Assembly (NCBI GenBank): GCA_964417925.1
Contig: CAYQJV010000030.1
Location: 1 to 21,069, forward strand
Reading direction: 5' to 3'
Length of the DNA stretch: 21,069 nucleotides
DNA from: CAYQJV01 sp964417925
GTDB taxonomy: Bacteria; Hydrothermota; Tepidihabitantia; B3-TA06; CAYQJV01
The notes below the pieces were generated by a model. The model did not search any database, was not told the DNA's origin, and saw only the letters and a list, made by a program, of their open reading frames with translations. The position numbers and the translations under genes were made by a program. Shown here piece by piece: positions 7,249 through 14,846 of this stretch (its first letter is position 1; every line of letters begins with the position of its first letter).

Positions 7249-9600
7249 AAAGATGATAACTCAAACCGCTTCCAAGGGACAATTTTTTAAGTTTCAATTC
7301 CCTTACGGGAATTAAGGTTTTTCTACATGATGACTGTGTCAAGATTACTGGGACAAGGAATTGAAGGAGAAAGTTTCAATTCCCTTACGGGAATTAAGGT
7401 TTTTCTACTTGCAACTACTCTACCAGGAAAAGAAAATGTGCCTGCTTTTTCAAAGTTTCAATTCCCTTACGGGAATTAAGGTTTTTCTACGGGGAAAAAT
7501 CGCAAAAATAGAGGACGGCTGGTGCGGGTGGTACACAGGACCGTTTCAATTCCCTTACGGGAATTAAGGTTTTTCTACTTGGAGAAGGGTTTTGATCCTG
7601 AAGAGAAGTTAAAGGACATTTTACAGAGTTTCAATTCCCTTACGGGAATTAAGGTTTTTCTACTTAGCAATTCTTTTCACAACATCAACAATTTCATCTC
7701 CGTATTGAAAGTTTCAATTCCCTTACGGGAATTAAGGTTTTTCTACACACAATCCAGCAAGCGCTCGGCAATGCTTTAGCAAAAGGGCTTAAGTTTCAAT
7801 TCCCTTACGGGAATTAAGGTTTTTCTACAGAAGATAAAACTAACGAAGGCTGCGCTATCGCTTTCTCGACTTTTTGGTTTCAATTCCCTTACGGGAATTA
7901 AGGTTTTTCTACATAGAAAAATCACTATCAATATCGTAGCATTTTCGTTCAGTAAAAAGTTTCAATTCCCTTACGGGAATTAAGGTTTTTCTACATGCTT
8001 GAGAACATTTCGCAAAAACTTCACTTCTATCTTAAAGAAAGTTTCAATTCCCTTACGGGAATTAAGGTTTTTCTACAGAAGGGAGAATAAAAATTTCTGC
8101 TTTGTTAGAGCACCCCCGGTTGTTTCAATTCCCTTACGGGAATTAAGGTTTTTCTACACTGCAAAATTTGTTGCTATTCCAAAATCAAAATATCTTACTT
8201 ATGGTTTCAATTCCCTTACGGGAATTAAGGTTTTTCTACAATATCAAAAAGGAGGTAAAAATGAAAACAACAGAAAAACAAAAAGTTTCAATTCCCTTAC
8301 GGGAATTAAGGTTTTTCTACCCCTACAAGGAAGCTGTGGCAGAAGTGCTTTTAAAACTTTTAAAGTTTCAATTCCCTTACGGGAATTAAGGTTTTTCTAC
8401 GATTTTAAAAAACAAAAGCACTGGTAAGCTGAAATTCATACTTGCAGTTTCAATTCCCTTACGGGAATTAAGGTTTTTCTACAGTAAAATCAGAAAGTGT
8501 TTATGGGGTTAATGAGTTTAATTTAAGTTTCAATTCCCTTACGGGAATTAAGGTTTTTCTACAAAGGAGACTACGTTTTTAACTTTGAGGCCTGTAGAGT
8601 GGTATGTTTCAATTCCCTTACGGGAATTAAGGTTTTTCTACATAACAGGAAATAGAACTCAAGAAGGAAAGATTTTGACAAAAGAGTTTCAATTCCCTTA
8701 CGGGAATTAAGGTTTTTCTACAATCAAATGCTTTTGCCTTTCGTCACAACCCTTTTCGTTTTGAGACATAGTTTCAATTCCCTTACGGGAATTAAGGTTT
8801 TTCTACTAAAACAGTGGGTTGAAAAAGCAAAGGAAGAAATCAAAGAGAAAAGTTTCAATTCCCTTACGGGAATTAAGGTTTTTCTACCAAAGGATATGTT
8901 TCTACTTTTGATGCAAGTCTTCCTGCTACTTGTTTCAATTCCCTTACGGGAATTAAGGTTTTTCTACAATAAATAGGGCTGGTGGGATTTGAACCCACAT
9001 CACGGGCTTGAAGTTTCAATTCCCTTACGGGAATTAAGGTTTTTCTACAGGAACTGTTATAGCACCAAGTGGTTCTTTATCAACATAAGGGTTTCAATTC
9101 CCTTACGGGAATTAAGGTTTTTCTACGAAAAAATTCCAAAGATCCTCATATGTAAGAGCTTGTCTAGATTTGTTTCAATTCCCTTACGGGAATTAAGGTT
9201 TTTCTACATGATTTGTAGATTAAGAGTCAAAAAATACCTCAAAGGGGGGTTTCAATTCCCTTACGGGAATTAAGGTTTTTCTACACCTAGGTATGATGTT
9301 ATCTTGTTAGATAAGAATAAAAAGATGTTTCAATTCCCTTACGGGAATTAAGGTTTTTCTACAGTTAAAGCAGAGGATTGGGAGATAGATTCAGATAATT
9401 GTGTTGTTTCAATTCCCTTACGGGAATTAAGGTTTTTCTACTAGGAAGTTCCAGCCAAGATGGAAGGTAAAGTTATGAGTGTAAAGTTTCAATTCCCTTA
9501 CGGGAATTAAGGTTTTTCTACAAAAAACATTACGCAAGTGTTGATTTGCTTGACCTAAAAGGATGTTTCAATTCCCTTACGGGAATTAAGGTTTTTCTAC
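6635..9600 (-). CRISPR. CRISPR array, 37 repeats and 36 spacers, transcribed right to left
   Basis: On the + strand the 36-nt repeat starts GTTTCAATT, carries the palindrome AATTCCC-TTAC-GGGAATT and ends GGTTTTTCTAC. Repeats start at 6635, 6710, 6799, 6880, 6969, 7050, 7132, 7213, 7291, 7373, 7455, 7543, 7628, 7711, 7793, 7877, 7959, 8041, 8122, 8204, 8285, 8365, 8447, 8527, 8606, 8686, 8771, 8852, 8932, 9013, 9091, 9172, 9249, 9327, 9406, 9486 and 9565. Thirty-one are identical; the six variants are all in the left end (repeats 1-5 and 8), with repeat 1 (35 nt) the worst and repeat 2 lengthened to 39 nt. Decay at the left, a leader with a promoter at the right, and the ATTGAAAC ending on the - strand all give the direction. 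Spacers are 40-53 nt, long as in type III systems. Cas6 should cut at the base of the 7-bp hairpin, leaving the ATTGAAAC handle. Confidence 0.98.
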
Positions 9601-9610
9601 AGTTTTTTTA

Positions 9611-9647
9611 TAACCCCTGTAATAAAGGAAGGTAAAATGCAGAAACC
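9611..9647 (-). repeat. Leader copy of the cas4-cas1 start region (inverted repeat, possible antisense RNA)
   Basis: On the + strand this stretch reads TAACCC, GTAATAA, GGAAGG, TAAAATGCAGAAACC in order. The - strand at 11680-11646, which is the cas4-cas1 upstream region and first codons, reads TAACCC, GTAATAA, GGGGGG, TAAAATGCAGAAACC. Of 35 nt in the shorter copy, 32 match, including 15 in a row across the ATG. Because the leader is transcribed on the - strand, its RNA would be complementary to the cas4-cas1 mRNA; the two changes in the G-run become G-U pairs. On the + strand it also makes a nine-codon frame (MQKPKIFLL), so a relic of an inverted gene start is the other reading. Confidence 0.75.
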
Positions 9648-9669
9648 GAAAATCTTTTTACTTTGAGTA

Positions 9670-9697
9670 AGCATAATCAAAAATACAGAAATGTCAA
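9670..9697 (-). promoter_or_regulatory. Leader promoter for pre-crRNA
   Basis: Read on the - strand: TTGACA (9697-9692), 16 nt, TATGCT (9675-9670). The -35 is perfect and the -10 matches at four of six positions. Transcription would start near 9663, about 60 nt before the first repeat, so the 5' end of pre-crRNA would include all of 9647-9611. Confidence 0.55.
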
Positions 9698-9776
9698 ATC
9701 AATATTCAACGCTAATACAAAACTTATATTTCTCGAGGAAAGTAAGGGGTTTTTGCACCTATATCATTCTCGTGAA

Positions 9777-10064
9777 CTAAACAATTATTATATCTCTATC
9801 TATTAAGGGTATTGCACCGCCCAGTCTCTCGGTACGTTTGTATACCTCCTCAGGTAAAAGATAAAAGTAAATTCTATCCTCTGAAATTTTTATTAATTTC
9901 TCAAGTGTTCTTTTTAATCTTAAATATTTCTTTAATGGTAACTTACATTCAAATACACTTAGCTGAACCCTATCACCATATCTTTCAAGAATCTCGGATA
10001 TCCTCTTTCTTCTCTTATCATCTGTAATATCATAGGCAATAACAATATAGTATACTACACTCAT
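9777..10064 (-). CDS. cas2: CRISPR adaptation protein Cas2
   Basis: A 95-residue protein of normal Cas2 length. It has the ferredoxin-like start 'YYIVIAYDITDDKRRKRI' with the conserved Asp (D12) at the end of strand 1, then 'RYGDRVQLSVFECKL' and a central 'EDRIYFYLL' strand. Cas2 dimers hold two Cas1 dimers together and set the distance over which new spacers are placed. The start overlaps the stop of cas4-cas1 by 4 nt (ATGA), so it is made together with it. It is the last gene before the leader. Confidence 0.96.
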   Translation of the reverse strand: MSVVYYIVIAYDITDDKRRKRISEILERYGDRVQLSVFECKLPLKKYLRLKRTLEKLIKISEDRIYFYLLPEEVYKRTERLGGAIPLIDRDIIIV

Positions 10065-11656
10065 CTTATTACAAAAGGTTTGTAGTGAAGAAACTCGCCA
10101 GTAATAACTTTTGCCATTATTCTCGCCTGAATTTCAAAACTTCTAAGATATGAAAGTGTTGTTTCAAAAATAGGGTGTTTTATTTCTTCTCGTATCTTTT
10201 TCTCATAATGATAATAAAACTTTTTTCTTGCTCTGCGTTTTAAAAAACAACCCCATGGTTCTTTTATAAAATCCTCAGAAGATATTACTCCTTTATTTAT
10301 AATTTTAAGTACAAGAGAATCTACAATTACAGGTCTCCACTCCTCCATTAAATCAAGAGCAAGAGCAGGTTTTGCATATTTGGGAGCATGATAAAAGCCT
10401 ATAAAAGGTTCCATACCTACTGTAAGAATAGCACTCATAATATTTTTAAAAAGAAGGGTATACCCCAGAGAAAGTAATGAATTTACAGGATCTACTGGAG
10501 GTCTTTTTTCTCTTTTTGTGAAATCAAATCTCCATTCTGGTTTCAGAATTATCCTGAATCCTTCAAAATACTTCCTTGCAGATAATCCCTCTATTCCGAG
10601 AAGCTCCTTTATATTCTCTGCGTTCTCTGCTCTATGAATTAATCCTGCAAGAGTTCCTATTATTTCTTCAAGTACACCTGTTTTCCTTTCCCGTTCATAC
10701 CTCATTAGAATAGTCCTTGAATTTTTTATTTTTCCTACTACTATCCTTCTTCCCACTCCAAGACAAAAATCTCTGTCAAAGTGTCTTTTATACTGCTTTA
10801 AACGAAGAATGGAATTTTTGGCTTTCTCTGGATAGAGAGTACCCAGATATTCTCCTTTCCCTGTTAAGTACACAATTGAAGCACGCATTTTTAAAAGAGT
10901 TCTCAATAACTGGGTTGAGACCTGCACATTTCCTGATATTACAAGAGTATGAATTCCATCCAAAGGAACACTGAGAATTTCTTCTTTATGAAGTCTTACA
11001 ATTAACCTTCCTTTTTTTCTTCTTACTGAGGCTCCTGGAGTATCTATATAAACAACTTTTTTAAAATCACTTCCTGCAAAAGTCTTTCGTCGGGAAGTTT
11101 CATGAATGGGCATACACAAATTATAAAGACTACACCCATTGCATTTATCAGAGTATAAGGGAGGTGGAATTATCTCCTCCTCAATTATCTCAAAAGCCTT
11201 GTAAATCAATTCTTTTACCTTCTCCCTCAGCTCCTCTGTAAGAATGACCTCTCTTTTCCTACCCGAAGTTGAGTAAAATATAACACCTTTTTTTATCTTT
11301 ATATTCAAAGCCTCTTCAAGAAGCATAGCAGAAGCACACACCTGAACATCATGAGGAAAACTATCCCTTAATTCTCCTGTTTTGTACTCCACAGGAAATA
11401 TCTCTCCTGTATCTCTCACAGCATCTATAACGCCTGTTATCTTGAGATTATCTGAAGAAAGATAAAGAAATCTATGTTCATTATATCCAGCTCTTTTAAT
11501 ATGCATTCTCTTTTTTCTTTTTTCTTCCTCTATCCTTCCTTTTTCCATATAATAATTGGTATCTTCCACGAATTCAACTGCTCGATAATAGAAGTTTCTC
11601 GGACAATAAGCAAGTTCTGCAAGTAAAGAAACAGGAATATAGGAAGGTTTCTGCAT
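10061..11656 (-). CDS. cas4-cas1: Cas4-Cas1 fusion, spacer trimming and integration
   Basis: The first ~185 of 531 residues are a Cas4 RecB-type nuclease. It has iron-sulfur cysteines C18 ('YCPRNFYY') and C172/C175/C181 ('CNGCSLYNLC'), and nuclease residues D78, E90 and K92 ('PVEYKTGE') and Q105. From about 198 the rest is a full Cas1 integrase with E356 ('IEGLSARKYF'), H423 ('GFYHAPKY') and acidic D435/E438 ('ALDLMEEWRP'). Nothing looks broken. Cas4 trims prespacers and fixes their orientation; Cas1 joins them to the leader-proximal repeat. Such fusions are best known from type I-U/I-G loci, so one beside a III-A effector is less usual. The ribosome-binding run of G's and the first codons are copied, inverted, in the CRISPR leader. 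Confidence 0.96.
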   Translation of the reverse strand: MQKPSYIPVSLLAELAYCPRNFYYRAVEFVEDTNYYMEKGRIEEEKRKKRMHIKRAGYNEHRFLYLSSDNLKITGVIDAVRDTGEIFPVEYKTGELRDSFPHDVQVCASAMLLEEALNIKIKKGVIFYSTSGRKREVILTEELREKVKELIYKAFEIIEEEIIPPPLYSDKCNGCSLYNLCMPIHETSRRKTFAGSDFKKVVYIDTPGASVRRKKGRLIVRLHKEEILSVPLDGIHTLVISGNVQVSTQLLRTLLKMRASIVYLTGKGEYLGTLYPEKAKNSILRLKQYKRHFDRDFCLGVGRRIVVGKIKNSRTILMRYERERKTGVLEEIIGTLAGLIHRAENAENIKELLGIEGLSARKYFEGFRIILKPEWRFDFTKREKRPPVDPVNSLLSLGYTLLFKNIMSAILTVGMEPFIGFYHAPKYAKPALALDLMEEWRPVIVDSLVLKIINKGVISSEDFIKEPWGCFLKRRARKKFYYHYEKKIREEIKHPIFETTLSYLRSFEIQARIMAKVITGEFLHYKPFVIR

Positions 11657-11680
11657 TTTACCCCCCTTATTACTGGGTTA
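11646..11680 (-). promoter_or_regulatory. cas4-cas1 translation start region, partner of the leader copy
   Basis: On the - strand this contains a GGGGGGT ribosome-binding site, the ATG at 11656 and the first four codons (MQKP). It matches 9611-9647 in opposite orientation. A transcript of the leader would cover the ribosome-binding site and start codon with a nearly continuous duplex, interrupted by a one-base bulge and a small mismatch. Confidence 0.7.
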
Positions 11681-11703
11681 AAATCTCTATCTTAATAAAC
11701 CCT

Positions 11704-11732
11704 AAAAAAAACACTCCCAGTTGTCCATAGAG
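11704..11732 (-). terminator. Weak intrinsic terminator or attenuator between cas6 and cas4-cas1
   Basis: In - strand RNA, CUCUAUGG-ACAA-CUGGGAG (11732-11714) can form an imperfect stem with several G-U pairs, followed after GU by eight U's (11711-11704). It lies in the only sizeable gap (81 bp) between cas6 and cas2. The stem is weak, so partial read-through is likely. I see no convincing promoter in 11657-11703. Confidence 0.4.
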
Positions 11733-11737
11733 CCTTT

Positions 11738-12514
11738 TTAAATTCTTTTTGCTTTACCCAGTCCCATTGTGGTTTTGTATCCAATTCCTGCAAAACAGGA
11801 AAAATCAGCAAGAGCATTTATCCTTTTCAGGACATTTTTTTTAACTCCATCAGGAATTCGGTAAGTTATCTTACCTTTGAAACCTATTATTTTGTATTCT
11901 GAAAATTCAATAAGCTGTGTATAAAGATGATACCTTACCACCATTATCTCAGGAAATATCTTTTTTATCCCTTCATCAATTTTTAAAGAAGAAAAGGTAT
12001 TCCATTTCTTATAAAGAGAATCAAAAACATTTACAGGTTCAGGAAACAATTTCTGTTTTCCTTTTGAACGAAATGACGTGGGTGAAAGAAACTCAAAAGT
12101 TATGGTCTTTTCACCTTTTGCATTCTTAAGTATATTTTGATAAGTTGTAAAACCTTTTTTAATCTCAATTGATTCAAGGGAAAGGGAAATGTCATCTCTT
12201 TCATACACAAGAGTCTCTGGAATATTAAGAAGTTTCTCTGAAAACTCCTTCACAATACCTTCTTGAAGCAAAGATACATCAAATGTGTATACAGAGCCTG
12301 TTTTAAAAACCATTTTTTCATCTCTTTTTTCAAAAGGTTCTGTTAGAAAAAGTGAAAAGGGTTTTATACTGTTTCTTTTATGAAGCATTTCTGCAAGAGA
12401 GGAAGAAATGTTTTTAAGCATGAAGAAGAAAAAGGAATGGAAAAGTTCACCAGGATAAGCTTGCAAGGATTCATTTTTTTCAATTTTTACCTTAATTCGT
12501 AAAGTTCCTATCAC
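11738..12514 (-). CDS. cas6: Cas6 pre-crRNA endoribonuclease
   Basis: A 258-residue protein with the double-ferredoxin layout of Cas6. The N-terminal half carries 'SLAEMLHKRNSIKPFSLF' (39-56), where H45 is the likely catalytic His. 'SPTSFRS' (144-150) is a family motif. The end has the glycine-rich loop 'FAGIGYKTTMGLGKA' (241-255). It should cut each repeat transcript at the base of the AATTCCC/GGGAATT hairpin and leave the eight-base ATTGAAAC handle on the crRNA. It starts at GTG, overlapping the csx1 stop by 4 nt. It is the last gene of the main block before the 81-bp gap. Confidence 0.9.
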   Translation of the reverse strand: MIGTLRIKVKIEKNESLQAYPGELFHSFFFFMLKNISSSLAEMLHKRNSIKPFSLFLTEPFEKRDEKMVFKTGSVYTFDVSLLQEGIVKEFSEKLLNIPETLVYERDDISLSLESIEIKKGFTTYQNILKNAKGEKTITFEFLSPTSFRSKGKQKLFPEPVNVFDSLYKKWNTFSSLKIDEGIKKIFPEIMVVRYHLYTQLIEFSEYKIIGFKGKITYRIPDGVKKNVLKRINALADFSCFAGIGYKTTMGLGKAKRI

Positions 12515-13782
12515 AACATTCCCTTACAGCAAAATTTTTTTATGGTATCAAGATGCTTTTTCACATATCTGCAATACAGAAGCTCTCCATCTCTTTTAAG
12601 CTCTACAGCATTCCTCTCAAATCCGGAATGGGCAAGGAAATTTCTGAAATCAAGAGGACCCTCCTGCTTATCCAGAACCTTATTGTAAACAGTCCAGCTG
12701 GATGAGGTAAAATTATTTGCCTTCACATCCTCTTCTATCCTGTGCAGGTCATTTTTTATAAGGTTTTCCCAGCGCGGGTCATAGCTGAACAGGTTCTCAT
12801 TGAGGTTTTTTAATTCATTTATTTCAACCTCATCCTTTGGTGAAGAAATTAATCCTTTTTTTCTCAAAAACTCTGCAACCAGCCATGCAGATACACATGC
12901 TTTGAAATCATCGGTAAACTTCACATGTCTTTCTACAAAAAGAGCGTTTTCGGTTTTGACCCGAATATATGTTTTATATACCTCATGGGATTTCTTTAAA
13001 AATGATAATAACTGTTCTGAAGAGGGATAAAAGGAAAAGAGAGCAAGAGGAAGTCCATTATACAAGGCACCAAGAAATGCTGAAATATTTTCTGCGGATA
13101 ATTCGGTTTCCTGTATTTTTAAATCGTTCTCGTAAAGTTTTCGCCTTTCTTCTGGCGAAAAATCCACATGAGGATTGAGGGTTCTCAAGTTTTTTACCCT
13201 TTTATTGGGAGGAAATGGAACAGGAACTGTATCCTCAACAATGTTTAAATGAAGTCTTTTTGAAACTCCTTTTGTATAGGGGTCTGCATTATACACTACA
13301 AACCTGATTTTTTTGAAAATATTAATAATCTCTACTATCTCCCTCAAACTACGGTAGGTAAGCACAGGCATGAAGTTTATACCATGGGTGAGGTCAAGAT
13401 GGACTTCTTCAATTTCAGCAAACCTCTCAACAAAAATTTCTGCAAAGCGGTAAAAGAGAAAGTTGTAATAATCAAGCATGCATCCTGAAAAAGTTCCATT
13501 GGGAAATGTTCCAACCCCTGGAGCAATAATAATTTCATAATCTTTTATTCCAAATTCCTCTGCCCGACTTTCAATACCCTTACTCGCCTCATCCATTATT
13601 TCATCATAATTTTTTCCTGATGAAGCAAGAGTATCAAGCCCTATTATGATGGCTTTATCAGCAGATATCTTCTTCTGAAGAAGAACAAGGGAACTTTTGG
13701 CTTTTATCTCTTCTTTATCATAAATATAACTTACCTCATCCCAGTCAGGTTTCCCCCAGGGAGCAATGAGTATTTTCTTCAT
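12511..13782 (-). CDS. csx1: Csx1-family CARF-HEPN ribonuclease
   Basis: A 423-residue ancillary effector of type III immunity. The N-terminal CARF domain (about 1-185) has 'GVGTFPNGTFSG' (89-100) and the DxTHG-type motif DLTHG (130-134), which line the cyclic-oligoadenylate pocket. The C-terminal HEPN domain ends with the R-x4-H active site R380-N-x3-H385 ('RNFLAHSGF'). In this family, binding of cyclic oligoadenylate (usually cA4) made by Cas10 switches on unspecific RNA cleavage, which slows the infected cell. The gene sits inside the csm block with 4-nt overlaps on both sides, so it is made with the complex. Motifs are complete; the exact ligand is inferred from the family. Confidence 0.9.
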   Translation of the reverse strand: MKKILIAPWGKPDWDEVSYIYDKEEIKAKSSLVLLQKKISADKAIIIGLDTLASSGKNYDEIMDEASKGIESRAEEFGIKDYEIIIAPGVGTFPNGTFSGCMLDYYNFLFYRFAEIFVERFAEIEEVHLDLTHGINFMPVLTYRSLREIVEIINIFKKIRFVVYNADPYTKGVSKRLHLNIVEDTVPVPFPPNKRVKNLRTLNPHVDFSPEERRKLYENDLKIQETELSAENISAFLGALYNGLPLALFSFYPSSEQLLSFLKKSHEVYKTYIRVKTENALFVERHVKFTDDFKACVSAWLVAEFLRKKGLISSPKDEVEINELKNLNENLFSYDPRWENLIKNDLHRIEEDVKANNFTSSSWTVYNKVLDKQEGPLDFRNFLAHSGFERNAVELKRDGELLYCRYVKKHLDTIKKFCCKGML

Positions 13783-14846
13783 GCCTTAACCTCCTCAACC
13801 CTGCACCATCCAAGCATACACTCTTTATCTACCTCCACAACCCTTCTTGTCTTCGGGAAATTATACGGATTAGTTCTTTTAAACATTTTACTTATTACTC
13901 TCATTGTAGGTGAATCAGCAAAATGCATATCAACCGTGATACCCATAATTCCTCCTCCCCATCCAATTCTGAAGTTTACTTCTTCTGAAGAAAACGGAAG
14001 ATATCTTTCAAATCCAGTTTTCTTATGGTATCTGTAGAGGTCCTCTGCAAACTCTTTAGTAATGCTGAAGGGAGCTTTTATCATTTCTGTTATTTCCTTT
14101 ACCGAAATTCCATAAATGTCTTTGCCTGTTTTTAAAAAGTCCTGCAGGATGCTTTCATCAATTGTAATCTCAAATTCAACAGGCTGGGAAAGGGTCTCAA
14201 CAAGTTGGACCAGGTTTTTACGGGTCCCTATCACCTTCACAGGATAGACCTGAAGGGAGTTTTTATCCAGCATGATTGAATCAGTTATTTTTAATGCCCT
14301 CAGAATGTCTGTATTCGGAGACCTTATTTTATTTCCGAATTTAAAATCATCAAGCAGATGAAATTCTGAGCTGAATCCTTTTTTAGATTTTTGAGAATGG
14401 CTGGATATGTATTTTTCAAGTTCTTCTTTAGCAGTTTTTGACCTTTTGAGAATCACATAGTAGAGTGCATTTCTTATTGCTCCTTTTATTGAACTTCCTG
14501 GAACATAGGGACGAAAGAACGGGTCCCTTATAAAGGGTCTAAGCTGTGAAAAATTACCGGTGCATACAGAGTAATAAGAAGAACATTCGGTTATTATCTG
14601 CTTTGCTCTGCCCTTTCCAAATTTCTGTTCAAGAAAGTTCATAAGGCTGAAACTTCTATCCTTTACCCTTTCTGAAAATTCCTCCACAAGCCCCAGGTTC
14701 AAGAGTTTTTCTGCAAGTCTATCTTCATTTATCATATAACATCTCCCATCAATTATCTCAAAGCTCAATCTTGTGAGAATACCCTCCTTTGAACCTACAT
14801 GGACCGGGGTTATTGGTATTAAACGGTATTTTTTCTTAATCAGCAT
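13779..14846 (-). CDS. csm5: Csm5, type III-A RAMP subunit
   Basis: A 355-residue RAMP protein. It has the opening strand 'RLIPITPVHVGSKEG' (8-22), the family motif 'YVPGSSIKGAIRNALYY' (114-130) and a late glycine-rich loop 'FRIGWGGGIMG' (292-302). Csm5 caps the Csm3 backbone at the 3' end of the crRNA and is needed for crRNA maturation. A GGAGG lies before the ATG, inside the end of csm4 (11-nt overlap), and its stop overlaps the csx1 start. The order csm2-csm3-csm4-csm5 supports the assignment over Cmr-type relatives. Confidence 0.92.
   Translation of the reverse strand: MLIKKKYRLIPITPVHVGSKEGILTRLSFEIIDGRCYMINEDRLAEKLLNLGLVEEFSERVKDRSFSLMNFLEQKFGKGRAKQIITECSSYYSVCTGNFSQLRPFIRDPFFRPYVPGSSIKGAIRNALYYVILKRSKTAKEELEKYISSHSQKSKKGFSSEFHLLDDFKFGNKIRSPNTDILRALKITDSIMLDKNSLQVYPVKVIGTRKNLVQLVETLSQPVEFEITIDESILQDFLKTGKDIYGISVKEITEMIKAPFSITKEFAEDLYRYHKKTGFERYLPFSSEEVNFRIGWGGGIMGITVDMHFADSPTMRVISKMFKRTNPYNFPKTRRVVEVDKECMLGWCRVEEVKA

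Larger units (their letters stand above)
9601..9776 (-). promoter_or_regulatory. CRISPR leader
   Basis: This gene-free 176 bp separates the first (newest) repeat from the end of cas2. It lies on the side where all repeats are identical. It holds a promoter firing into the array and, nearest the array, an inverted copy of the cas4-cas1 translation start (listed separately). The part nearest cas2 (about 9700-9776) has no feature that I recognise. New spacers should be added at 9600/9601 by Cas4-Cas1 and Cas2. Confidence 0.8.

Noticed and set aside
8968..9012. A tRNA gene on the - strand
   Set aside because: Only the 3' part is present and it is exactly one spacer between two repeats; there is no 5' half.
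6722..9273. Several reading frames of 68-142 residues inside the array, with peptides such as VSIPLRELRFFY and LIPVRELKL
   Set aside because: They are translations of the CRISPR repeat joined through spacers, not genes.
9636..9665. Short + strand gene after the array with a ribosome-binding site (MQKPKIFLL)
   Set aside because: It stops after nine codons. It is the copied start region of cas4-cas1, reported as a repeat or antisense element instead.
11657..11703. A separate promoter for cas4-cas1
   Set aside because: The best pair (TTAAGA, 17 nt, TAATAA) matches the consensus too poorly to call.
12800..13178. Opposite-strand reading frames within csx1, and similar ones within cas10, csm3 and csm4
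   Set aside because: They lie wholly inside well-supported genes, have no ribosome-binding sites and show no known motif.
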